Source of the DNA: Clostridiales bacterium
GTDB lineage: Bacteria; Bacillota; Clostridia; Lachnospirales; Lachnospiraceae
Assembly: GCA_018365455.1 (NCBI GenBank)
Contig: JAGZJZ010000015.1
Coordinates: 79,000 to 142,999, forward strand
Direction of reading: 5' to 3'
DNA length: 64,000 bases
Shown here: positions 1-7,140 of the stretch, piece by piece
How positions within the stretch are numbered: the stretch's first letter is position 1
Layout: each line of letters starts with the position of its first letter
Made by a program: the position numbers and the translations under genes
Notes under the pieces: generated by a model
Database searches by the model: none
What the model was told of the DNA's origin: nothing
What the model saw: the letters and a program-made list of their open reading frames with translations, nothing else

Positions 1-39
1 CGCTCATTCAGGATTTTTCCCAACCTAACAGATAAAAGT

Positions 40-73
40 GCGCTCACAAAAAGGGCGCACTTTTTGTGAGCGC
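40..73 (-). terminator. Inverted repeat, terminator of the pterin methyltransferase gene
   Basis: Two perfect 14-bp arms (40-53 and 60-73) enclose a 6-nt loop. The hairpin lies just past the stop of the minus-strand gene at 90-896 and is followed on that strand by a short T-rich stretch, so it fits a rho-independent terminator. Its symmetry means it could also act on plus-strand transcripts from outside the window. Confidence 0.7.
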
Positions 74-89
74 GTTGCGTGGTATTTGA

Positions 90-896
90 CTATTTCTTTA
101 CCGGTCCAATACGTCCCTTGCGGTATGCCGTATTATATTTGCGGCAGTATTTATCTTTACACAACAGAGCCTCTGCTGCCAGAAGCGTGGTATAGGTATC
201 CCGGTTCGTAGGGTCAATAATTGCGGAATCCATGCCTGCATTCATAGCAAGGGTGAGAAAATTCAGGTTGATCGCCTTACGATGCGGCATACCAAAGGAT
301 ATATTGGAAAGCCCGGAAGTAGTCTTCACATCCGGATATTTGGCTTTGATGCGGTGTATGGCATCTACAAATACAAGAAGGGAATCGTTGACAGCGCTTA
401 ATGCCATAACCAGCGGATCGATAAATATTCGCTCCGGGGCAATGCCATAGGTGGCTGCTTTTTCAATTAGCAGTTCTGCAATCTCAGCTTTGCTTTTCGC
501 ATCGTATGGAATACCGCCATCATCACAGGTTAGAGCCACAACCTTCCATTCATTTCCCGCCAAAAGCGGATAGAGGACTTCGCATTTATTGCCTTCACCG
601 GATACAGAATTGATTATGCCCGGTTTTTTCACCATAGGCATAACTGCTTTCAGGATTTCGGGGTTGGGGCTGTCGATACAAAGCGGCGTATCCACCGTGT
701 CCTGCACGATTTCCACCAGCCATTTCATTACCTCCAGTTCACAGGAAGGATCGGTTCCGGCGCAGATATCCAGATAGTCTGCTCCGGCTTCCGTCTGGCG
801 GACTGCAAGGTTTCTTATAAATTCTTCGTCGCGGTTTGCAATTGCGGCGGCAGATGAGGGAATGGCGCCATTTATTTTTTCTCCAATAATAATCAT
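90..896 (-). CDS. Methylcorrinoid:tetrahydrofolate methyltransferase (pterin-binding, MtgA/AcsE-like)
   Basis: This 268-aa protein is a pterin-binding TIM barrel of the AcsE/MtgA/MtqA type. The N-terminus (MIIIGEKING) and the segments DYLDICAGTD, CIDSPNP, INSVSGEGNK, IDPLVMALS and GLSNISFGMP are the conserved barrel-strand ends that bind the folate. Length is normal for the family. It probably moves the methyl group from the methylated corrinoid protein (3846-4490) to tetrahydrofolate, feeding one-carbon or acetyl-CoA metabolism. It follows the GPH transporter gene with a 12-bp gap on the same strand and has a GGAGG-type site just before the ATG. The direction of the reaction in vivo and the methyl donor are inferred from context only. 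Confidence 0.8.
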   Translation of the reverse strand: MIIIGEKINGAIPSSAAAIANRDEEFIRNLAVRQTEAGADYLDICAGTDPSCELEVMKWLVEIVQDTVDTPLCIDSPNPEILKAVMPMVKKPGIINSVSGEGNKCEVLYPLLAGNEWKVVALTCDDGGIPYDAKSKAEIAELLIEKAATYGIAPERIFIDPLVMALSAVNDSLLVFVDAIHRIKAKYPDVKTTSGLSNISFGMPHRKAINLNFLTLAMNAGMDSAIIDPTNRDTYTTLLAAEALLCKDKYCRKYNTAYRKGRIGPVKK

Positions 897-908
897 CTAA
901 TTCCTCCT

Positions 909-2282
909 TTAGCTGGCTTTTAAGCCGGCCTCCATTTCAGAAATTTTCTTTTCACTCAGCGGCATCAGTGCGGCTATAACAGCAGCGATGATGAATAAGA
1001 TTCCGGGTATCAGTAAGACGAGGTTTTTAAGCCCTGACAACTGGGATGCGGTCAGACTGGCAGCAGCGGGATCATAACCGATGGCATTTAAAACAATACC
1101 GATAATGATTACACTGAAAGCAATGCCAATTTCCACCGGAAGTACATAGATGGACATGACGAATCCATGAGCCGAAAGCCCTGTTTTCCACTGATGATAG
1201 TCTGCTGCTTTGGAATACATGACAATGCCCACACAGACCTGAAGGGCTGCACCAAAATACGCCAGGCAGATACAGGCGGTATATACAACCAGGTCGCCTT
1301 CTGCAAAAAAGCGGGGAATCAGCATACCGGCAGCGTACATACACATCGCCAGAATAGATGAATTTTTCCTGCCAATCAGATTGCTGATGTGGGGAGACAC
1401 TATGCTGCTGATAAAACATACGGCAGTTGCAGCAGTTGCCACAGTGGTAATTGCAGACATATCACCCAGGAACCATTTAAAATAATATGCCATGGTAGAA
1501 ACGTAAATCATAAAACCAAGATAGCGGAAAACCTCTATCAACATGCAGCAGATCAAAGGGGGATTTTTAAATACGGTGTCAATCATCTGTTTCACCGTGA
1601 GCTGGTCAGAGCGATCATCCTTTGATTTTTCATCGTAATATATATCATAGTCTTTTCCGGCATGAGCCGTAGTGTAATAGCAGACAAGCCCCGTCAATCC
1701 AAACAGCACCGCTACGCCTAAATAGCCTTTTGCCTCATTGCCCTGTCCGATTAAGGCGATAAGCGGCAGGCAGATAAGGGAAAATACAATGTTGCCAACC
1801 TGTTCAAACTGTGCAGAGCGGGCTGTGAGCATCATGCGTTCCCTGTCATTCTGCGCCATCCGGGTCATCAGAGCCCGCTGTGCGCCGCCCGGTTTATCCA
1901 GCAGTCCGTAAGCCAGCAGATACATAATGCCGTAATAGATGGCTACCACAACAGGATTGCCGGTGATTCTGGTAAAGCACAGTATGGTGAAAAATGATGT
2001 GACCGGTACAATATATAGAATCCAGGAGCGGTACTTTCCCAACTTGAATCTTCCGTTCTGGACAAATCCCGCAATGATGGGGGTACAGCAGAAGTCAAAG
2101 ATCCTGGTACAGGTGAAAACCGTTGCCATAATACCGGCAGGAACAAGTGCTACATCTGTTACAAAATAGATAAAATAGGTGTTTGCAAGGCTGAACAGCA
2201 GGCCTACGCCAAAAGAACCTGCAGCAAATTGAAATACCACTAATTGTGACAGCTTACGGCTGGGTTGGTGTGAGTTGGACAT
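909..2282 (-). CDS. GPH-family MFS transporter (sugar/cation symporter type)
   Basis: A 457-aa polytopic protein with about 12 hydrophobic segments and the GPH signature region near residues 75-90 (NGRFKLGKYRSWIL). It resembles MelB/YicJ-type symporters, which import glycosides and pentosides, but GPH members also occur beside corrinoid methyltransferases, where the substrate is probably a methylated or methoxylated compound. It is a clear paralogue of the transporter at 7141-8505: both share NTYFIYFVTDVALVP-like and LSEKK-x-x-E motifs at the two ends. It is transcribed away from the threonine-aldolase gene and appears to form an operon with the downstream pterin methyltransferase. Substrate unknown. 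Confidence 0.8.
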   Translation of the reverse strand: MSNSHQPSRKLSQLVVFQFAAGSFGVGLLFSLANTYFIYFVTDVALVPAGIMATVFTCTRIFDFCCTPIIAGFVQNGRFKLGKYRSWILYIVPVTSFFTILCFTRITGNPVVVAIYYGIMYLLAYGLLDKPGGAQRALMTRMAQNDRERMMLTARSAQFEQVGNIVFSLICLPLIALIGQGNEAKGYLGVAVLFGLTGLVCYYTTAHAGKDYDIYYDEKSKDDRSDQLTVKQMIDTVFKNPPLICCMLIEVFRYLGFMIYVSTMAYYFKWFLGDMSAITTVATAATAVCFISSIVSPHISNLIGRKNSSILAMCMYAAGMLIPRFFAEGDLVVYTACICLAYFGAALQVCVGIVMYSKAADYHQWKTGLSAHGFVMSIYVLPVEIGIAFSVIIIGIVLNAIGYDPAAASLTASQLSGLKNLVLLIPGILFIIAAVIAALMPLSEKKISEMEAGLKAS

Positions 2283-2312
2283 GAAGGAACTCCCCTTTCA
2301 GATTTTCATTAG

Positions 2313-2341
2313 TTGACGTCTTTGAATTAGTAAAGTATAAT
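2313..2341 (+). promoter_or_regulatory. Predicted sigma-A promoter toward the threonine-aldolase gene
   Basis: TTGACG (2313-2318) and TATAAT (2336-2341) are separated by exactly 17 bp. The start would be near 2348, giving a leader of about 170 nt that carries the hairpin at 2455-2488. Confidence 0.6.
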
Positions 2342-2349
2342 TCTGTATA

Positions 2350-2365
2350 ACTTGTATTTATAAGT
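2350..2365. promoter_or_regulatory. Palindromic operator A (ACTTGTATTTATAAGT)
   Basis: This near-perfect 16-bp palindrome covers about +2 to +17 of the plus-strand promoter and lies just downstream of the opposing minus-strand promoter. A near-identical palindrome occupies the same place at the corrinoid-operon promoter (3786-3801), and half-like copies occur at 2431-2446 and 3716-3731. The spacing and symmetry suggest a dimeric repressor. No regulator gene for it lies in this locus of the window. Confidence 0.6.
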
Positions 2366-2382
2366 CGCTTTGTCTAAATCTG

Positions 2383-2411
2383 ATGTTAGCATGTAAGTTG
2401 GAAATTGTCAA
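2383..2411 (-). promoter_or_regulatory. Predicted sigma-A promoter of the GPH transporter operon
   Basis: On the minus strand TTGACA (2406-2411) and TAACAT (2383-2388) are separated by 17 bp. The start would be near 2376, so this promoter faces the plus-strand promoter at 2313-2341 and the two transcripts would overlap at their 5' ends around operator A. Confidence 0.55.
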
Positions 2412-2454
2412 ATAGAAATAGATAAACACTACTTATAAATATAAAATTAGTATT

Positions 2455-2488
2455 ATTGCACAAATTTTGCAGATAAATTTGTAGCAAT
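2455..2488 (+). promoter_or_regulatory. Leader hairpin upstream of the threonine-aldolase gene
   Basis: The arms at 2455-2467 and 2475-2488 pair over 13 bp with one bulge and a 7-nt loop. It ends about 18 bp before the AGGAGG site. There is no T-run, so it is not a simple terminator. An mRNA structure or protein site is possible. The half sequence TTTGTGCAAT also occurs upstream of the corrinoid operon at about 3706-3715. Confidence 0.4.
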
Positions 2489-2518
2489 AAACCTTATAAT
2501 TTTACAGGAGGTGTTTTT

Positions 2519-3562
2519 ATGTTGGTTATGAATGGGAAGCGTGGTTTTGAAAGTGACAACTGTTCTTCGGTGCATCCAAGGGTCATGCAGGCACTTATGG
2601 ATGTGAATTGCGGTCATGTTCCGGGGTATGGATATGATCCGGTGACTGCTGAGGCAGACCGCATATTTAATCAGTTGTTTGAGAGAGAAGTGGATGTATT
2701 TTTTACCTTTAACGGAACTGGAACAAACTGTGCGGCACTGGCGCATCTGGTTACACCCTGGCAGAGTATATTCTGTGCAGACAGCGCCCATATAAATTCT
2801 GCGGAAACCGGGGCGCCGGAGCGCATCGCAAATGCAAAGCTTGTTCCTCTTTCTTCTATAGATGGCAAAATTACCCCCCAGAGTCTAAAGGATGCAGTCG
2901 GAGGCTGGCAGAGTGAACATGTACCAATGCCCCGGGTATTGAGCCTGACCCAGGTGACGGATGATGGAACGGTATATACTCCGGGGGAGTTAAAGATGCT
3001 CTGTGAAATTGCCCATGATCACAATATGACCGTACATATGGATGGCGCCAGGCTGGCAAATGCTGTGGCAGCCAACCAGAATGACCTGATTGGCACAACC
3101 TGGGGAGCAGGTGTGGATGTCCTTTCTTTTGGCGGGACAAAAAACGGTCTGATGTTTGGAGAAGCAGTGGTATTTTTTGACCCTCAGTTGGCCCGGAACT
3201 TTAAATATACCAGGAAAAGCTGTGGACAGCTGCCAAGTAAGATGCGCTATATAGCGGCACAGTTTATAGAAGTATTAAAGGATGGACTATGGCTTGAGAT
3301 GGCAGGACATGCCAACCGTATGGCAATGCTGCTATACGAAAAAATGAGTGTCTTACCTGCATTTCGAACACCCTTTGTACCTCAGGCAAATGAATTGTTT
3401 GCCCATGTGGATGAGGGGATCAAGTGGCAGCTCTGCGAAGCATTTCCATTCCAGCATTTTGGTCCGGAGCCGGGAATCTCAAGATTTGTAACTTCCTTTG
3501 ACACAACGGAGGAAGATCTGGATGCTTTGCTTTTGTGCGCTGCAAATCTTCAGTCTGACTAA
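2519..3562 (+). CDS. Threonine aldolase / beta-eliminating lyase family PLP enzyme
   Basis: This 347-aa fold-type I PLP enzyme matches the low-specificity L-threonine aldolase family, which cleaves beta-hydroxy amino acids to glycine and an aldehyde. The PLP lysine is K208 in SFGGTKNG, the pyridine-nitrogen aspartate is D175 in HMDGARLA, and the early SDNCSSVHP segment is typical. Length is normal. The start is ATG after an ideal AGGAGGTG site. The gene sits between two parts of a corrinoid methyltransferase locus and shares a candidate operator with it, so the real substrate may be a product of that pathway rather than free threonine. The alcohol dehydrogenase nearby could reduce the aldehyde released. 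Confidence 0.8.
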   Translation: MLVMNGKRGFESDNCSSVHPRVMQALMDVNCGHVPGYGYDPVTAEADRIFNQLFEREVDVFFTFNGTGTNCAALAHLVTPWQSIFCADSAHINSAETGAPERIANAKLVPLSSIDGKITPQSLKDAVGGWQSEHVPMPRVLSLTQVTDDGTVYTPGELKMLCEIAHDHNMTVHMDGARLANAVAANQNDLIGTTWGAGVDVLSFGGTKNGLMFGEAVVFFDPQLARNFKYTRKSCGQLPSKMRYIAAQFIEVLKDGLWLEMAGHANRMAMLLYEKMSVLPAFRTPFVPQANELFAHVDEGIKWQLCEAFPFQHFGPEPGISRFVTSFDTTEEDLDALLLCAANLQSD

Positions 3563-3668
3563 AAAGCTGTATCAATCATCTGTCTGATGCATGTCTAAAA
3601 AGCTGTATCAATCATCTGTCTGATGCTTGTCTAAAAAGCTGTATTAATCATCTGTCTGGCGCCTGTCT
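3561..3668. repeat. Three tandem copies of a 36-bp repeat
   Basis: Units at 3561-3596, 3597-3632 and 3633-3668 begin AAAAAGCTGTAT and end TGTCT. Copies 1 and 2 differ at one base and copy 3 at a few. The first unit supplies the last two bases of the threonine-aldolase stop codon. Each unit holds a small CATC/GATG hairpin, but there are no spacers, so this is not CRISPR. Confidence 0.9.
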
Positions 3669-3749
3669 GAAAAATCAGAAATAAGCTTAAAAATCGACAG
3701 CTAATTTTGTGCAATACTTATAAATCGTATTTGTATATCACATAACTCA

Positions 3750-3801
3750 TTGACAATATGACCAGGTTCCATTATGATAAAGCTAACTTGTAAATACAAG
3801 T
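3750..3801 (+). promoter_or_regulatory. Promoter and operator D of the corrinoid methyltransferase operon
   Basis: TTGACA (3750-3755) and TATGAT (3773-3778) are 17 bp apart, giving a start near 3785. The palindrome ACTTGTAAATACAAGT at 3786-3801 begins at the predicted +1. This is the same arrangement as operator A at 2350-2365, which is strong evidence for joint control. A further related sequence lies upstream at 3716-3736. Confidence 0.65.
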
Positions 3802-3845
3802 TGGCTTTGTTTTTCGTCAATACGATGTTAGGAGGATAAAGGCAA

Positions 3846-4490
3846 ATGATCGATTATGCAAAACTTACCCAGGCGTTGGGAGATCTGGATGAAGATGCGG
3901 TATTTGAACAACTGGATCTGATCACGAAGGAAGAAAATGTGGATTCGGAAGCAGCAGTAAAAGCGTGCCAGGATGGTCTGGCAATTGTAGGAAAGAGGTT
4001 TGAAAGCAACGAATATTTTGTGGGTGACCTGATTTATTCCGGCGATTTGATGTCGGATGCATTTGCCCGGCTAAAACCTTTTATTGCAGGTGATATCAGC
4101 GGGAAACTTGGCAAACTTGTATTCTGTACGGTAAAAGATGACCTTCACGATATTGGAAAAAATATTGTGAAATGTATGTTTGAGACTGCGGGATTTGAGG
4201 TAATTGACCTTGGAATCGATGTGGCGCCCGAGACTATTGTAAATGCACTAAAAGAATCCAATGCTAAGATTCTTGGATTATCCGGTGTGCTCACCCTTGC
4301 CATTGAGTCAATGAAAAAGACCGTAGAAGCGTTGATTGCTGAGGGCATGCGGGATGATATAAAAGTGATCATAGGAGGAGCACCTGTAACTGCAGAGTAC
4401 TGCGAACTGGTAGGTGCGGATGCCTGGAGCATTAATGCAGCAGAATCTGTTGAAATCTGCCGTAAATGGGCAGAAGAAGTCTACCAGTAA
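3846..4490 (+). CDS. Corrinoid protein (methyltransferase cognate, MtaC/MtgC-like)
   Basis: This 214-aa protein has the standard two-domain layout: a helical cap domain (about 1-85, B12-binding_2) and a Rossmann-like B12 domain (about 88-210). The lower-ligand motif D99-x-H101-xx-G104 is present in DDLHDIGKNI, followed by S146-x-x-L149 and the GG of IIGGAPV. It carries the methyl group on cobalt between the UroD-family enzyme encoded 17 bp downstream and a pterin methyltransferase such as the one at 90-896. It is the first gene of the operon that runs to 8505. No reductive activase (RamA/RACo type) is in the window, so it must be encoded elsewhere. Confidence 0.92.
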   Translation: MIDYAKLTQALGDLDEDAVFEQLDLITKEENVDSEAAVKACQDGLAIVGKRFESNEYFVGDLIYSGDLMSDAFARLKPFIAGDISGKLGKLVFCTVKDDLHDIGKNIVKCMFETAGFEVIDLGIDVAPETIVNALKESNAKILGLSGVLTLAIESMKKTVEALIAEGMRDDIKVIIGGAPVTAEYCELVGADAWSINAAESVEICRKWAEEVYQ

Positions 4491-4507
4491 GGTAAGGAGG
4501 AATTGGC

Positions 4508-5683
4508 ATGACGCAGGAAGAGTTAAAGAAATACCGAATCAAATTGTTTCATGATGCAATCCGCATGGAGCAGAAACCGGACAGGGTTCCCCATATAGCG
4601 AATTTCTGGACCTGGCAGATCCTGGATGCAGGGTATACATTTACGCAAGCAACCCATGACTATGATATCATGCGGGACGTTGTTATGAAATTCCATGAGA
4701 AATACGGATTTGACGGATATCAGGAAACGGGAATAAGAAATCCACAGAGAGTAGTGGAGACTCTGGGAACATCGTTGTACACCATAGATGATGAACGGGA
4801 GATATTTGCCATCAAGGACTTTACCCTGTTTTACACAGAAGAGTATCCTGAGCTGATTGCCGATCCCACCAAGTTTATATGGGAAAAGGTTTTACCCAGG
4901 AAGTTTGAAAAATTCAGACCGGACATGGATCCGGCACTGATGCGCCAATGCGCATGGGAGCAGAAGATTTTCTTTGATGAGTCCCTTAAGAGGAATGATG
5001 AACTGGCAAATGTATACGGGGTACCGAATCTGATCTGCCCGTTTAATGGTTTTATGTCCCTGGGCATCGAATATCTGTTTACAGGGCTTCGGGGTATTAA
5101 GGGATTATCCATCGATATGAGAAAGGATCCACAGAGAGTTCTGGCTGCATGTGAAGCACTTGACCGTATCAGTGCCGATCCGGTTATTGAAAACGTGCTA
5201 AACGACACACCGGGCAGCCATCCCGATTTCTGCTTTGATGCATTAACAGCGCTGCTGGCACATACCATTCTGAACCGGAAGCAGTGGGAAATGTTTTACT
5301 GGCCGCCGCTTAAACGGCTTCTGGATGGAATTGTTGCAAAGGATAAGACGATCTATCTCTTTGTAGAGGGCAGCATCTTGAGATTTGCAGAGTACTTCCA
5401 GGACTACCCAAAGGGACATATCTGTATGCTGGTTGAGCAGGATGATATCTTTGAACTGCGTAAAGCCCTCCCCAATGTCTGTGTGATCGGGGGAATGAAA
5501 GCGAGTCTTTTGGGCAGCGGAACGAAACAGCAGTGTCTGGATTATGCGAAACGTCTGTGCGATGAACTGGGAAGTGAAGGCGGCTTTATTATGAGCCAGG
5601 ATAAGATGATGTCCTATCGCAAAGATGCAGATCCCGAAAATCTTTTGGCTGTTTGCGATTTTGTCCGCGAATACCGCCCGTGA
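4508..5683 (+). CDS. UroD-family corrinoid methyltransferase (methyltransferase I)
   Basis: This 391-aa protein belongs to the uroporphyrinogen decarboxylase/MtaA superfamily. Members with this length next to a corrinoid protein are methyltransferase I enzymes of O-demethylase systems, which take a methyl group from a substrate such as a methoxylated aromatic and place it on the corrinoid. The C-terminal segment CVIGGMKASLLGSGT and the following GGFIMSQDK resemble the barrel end of this family. It has an AAGGAGG site and a 17-bp gap from the corrinoid gene. The substrate is not readable from sequence. True heme-biosynthetic UroD is unlikely given the context. Confidence 0.78.
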   Translation: MTQEELKKYRIKLFHDAIRMEQKPDRVPHIANFWTWQILDAGYTFTQATHDYDIMRDVVMKFHEKYGFDGYQETGIRNPQRVVETLGTSLYTIDDEREIFAIKDFTLFYTEEYPELIADPTKFIWEKVLPRKFEKFRPDMDPALMRQCAWEQKIFFDESLKRNDELANVYGVPNLICPFNGFMSLGIEYLFTGLRGIKGLSIDMRKDPQRVLAACEALDRISADPVIENVLNDTPGSHPDFCFDALTALLAHTILNRKQWEMFYWPPLKRLLDGIVAKDKTIYLFVEGSILRFAEYFQDYPKGHICMLVEQDDIFELRKALPNVCVIGGMKASLLGSGTKQQCLDYAKRLCDELGSEGGFIMSQDKMMSYRKDADPENLLAVCDFVREYRP

Positions 5684-5698
5684 TGAGGAGGAAAAGAG

Positions 5699-5869
5699 AT
5701 GGCAACGGAAAATGAAAACAAAAATGGAAGCAGAAATGAAAATATAAATTATACCACTTATCCCGAAGGCTTTAATGAACTGTTAAAGCATCTGGACTTT
5801 CTGCCGGATGATGAACAAACCAGGCGCAGATTCATGATGGGGCTGCTGGATAACCTGGGCAGGCGTTAA
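5699..5869 (+). CDS. Small 56-aa protein in the methyltransferase operon
   Basis: An ATG-initiated 56-codon frame follows the UroD-family gene after 15 bp, with a strong GAGGAGG site. The N-terminal third is Asn/Glu/Lys-rich and looks disordered. The rest (YPEGFNELLKHLDFLPDDEQ onward) looks like a compact helical module. I do not recognise it. Its spacing, ribosome site and charge pattern support a real gene. It might be a partner or assembly protein of the methyltransferase, which is inference. Confidence 0.65.
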   Translation: MATENENKNGSRNENINYTTYPEGFNELLKHLDFLPDDEQTRRRFMMGLLDNLGRR

Positions 5870-5931
5870 CGTTTGAAACCAGTGTGCGTCTGAAACAGTC
5901 ATAAGAGCAGGAACGGGAAGGAGGAATTCTC

Positions 5932-7101
5932 ATGATAAATTACGTTTACCACAACCCGGGTAAAATAATATTCGGGAAAGATTGCGAACTGGAGATCGGA
6001 AAAGAAATCGCAGGATATGCAAAGCGGGTTCTCATTGTATTGGGCGGGCCGTTTATAAAGGAAAATGGCCTGTATGAGCGTGTTGCATCATCCCTGTCGG
6101 AGAACGGAATCACTTATTTCGATCTGGAGAACATCGTTCCAAATCCCAGGCTGAAGCAGGTTATCGAAGGGATTGAGCTGTGCAGGGAGCATGATATTGG
6201 TTTTGTGCTGGCAATTGGAGGGGGGTCTGCAATTGATACGGCAAAAAGTATAGCAGCAGGAGTAAAATGCGACGGCGATATCTGGGAGTTTTTTGGGACA
6301 TTTACCAGGTTCATCACGGATGCCCTGCCCTGCGGTGTTTTATTAACTCTGCCTGCAACGGGATCTGAATCATCTAACTGCGCAGTGCTGACAAATGAAG
6401 AAACCGGATTGAAGCGCAGTTTGTTTTCGGATTGCATCATTCCCAGGTTCGCCATGCTGAATCCTGAAATGAGCTATTCCCTTCCGCCCTATCAGACTGC
6501 CTGTGGAACGGTGGACATACTTGCACATCTGATGGAGGCATATTTTACAAATACCCCAAACGTGGATTTAACAGACCGGCTTTTAGAAGCAGCCATGAAA
6601 ACAGTAATCCATTACGGGCCTCTGGCACTGGAGTATCCGGATCATTATGACATAAGGGCTGAACTTTATCAGGCGGCTAATATTACCAATAACGGTATGC
6701 TTATGGCGGGACGCCTGGGAGACTGGGGCAGCCATAACATCGAGCATGAAATCAGCGGTATCTATGATATTGCCCACGGTGCAGGACTTGCCATCGTATT
6801 CCCCGCATGGATGAAATATGTCTGGAAAAGAGATCCGGATCGGTTTGTACAGTTTGCACAGCGAGTTTTTGACGTAGAGTATGCCGCTGCTGAAAAAGAG
6901 TGGACCATAAAAAGAGGGATTCAAAAGTTAGAAGAATTTTATAGGGAAATGAAGCTGCCGGTTCGTTTAAGCGAGGCGGGCATTGGTGATGAGAACCTGC
7001 GCATCATGGCGGAGAAAGCAATGATCGGAACTACCGCAGTAGGAATGGCATTTCCTTTACAGGAAGAGGATATTTACCAGATTTTAAAATTGGCTTTGTA
7101 G
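5932..7101 (+). CDS. Iron-containing alcohol dehydrogenase (BdhA/YqdH-like)
   Basis: This 389-aa group III alcohol dehydrogenase has the NAD(P) glycine motif IGGGSAIDTAK near residue 95 and metal ligands D195, H199, H268 and H282 (in GTVDILAHL, GDWGSHNIEHE and AHGAG). It resembles the NADPH-dependent butanol dehydrogenases. In this operon it probably oxidises or reduces an alcohol/aldehyde derived from the transported substrate, or the aldehyde made by the threonine-aldolase-like enzyme. It has a GGAGG site, and the gap to the small ORF is 62 bp. Family assignment is firm, substrate is unknown. Confidence 0.88.
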   Translation: MINYVYHNPGKIIFGKDCELEIGKEIAGYAKRVLIVLGGPFIKENGLYERVASSLSENGITYFDLENIVPNPRLKQVIEGIELCREHDIGFVLAIGGGSAIDTAKSIAAGVKCDGDIWEFFGTFTRFITDALPCGVLLTLPATGSESSNCAVLTNEETGLKRSLFSDCIIPRFAMLNPEMSYSLPPYQTACGTVDILAHLMEAYFTNTPNVDLTDRLLEAAMKTVIHYGPLALEYPDHYDIRAELYQAANITNNGMLMAGRLGDWGSHNIEHEISGIYDIAHGAGLAIVFPAWMKYVWKRDPDRFVQFAQRVFDVEYAAAEKEWTIKRGIQKLEEFYREMKLPVRLSEAGIGDENLRIMAEKAMIGTTAVGMAFPLQEEDIYQILKLAL

Positions 7102-7140
7102 AACGAGTACGTTCTGTAGTATTGAGAGGAGGATCTCAAG

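Noticed and set aside
3561..3668. 36-bp repeat considered as CRISPR
   Set aside because: Units are directly joined with no spacers and there are no cas genes.
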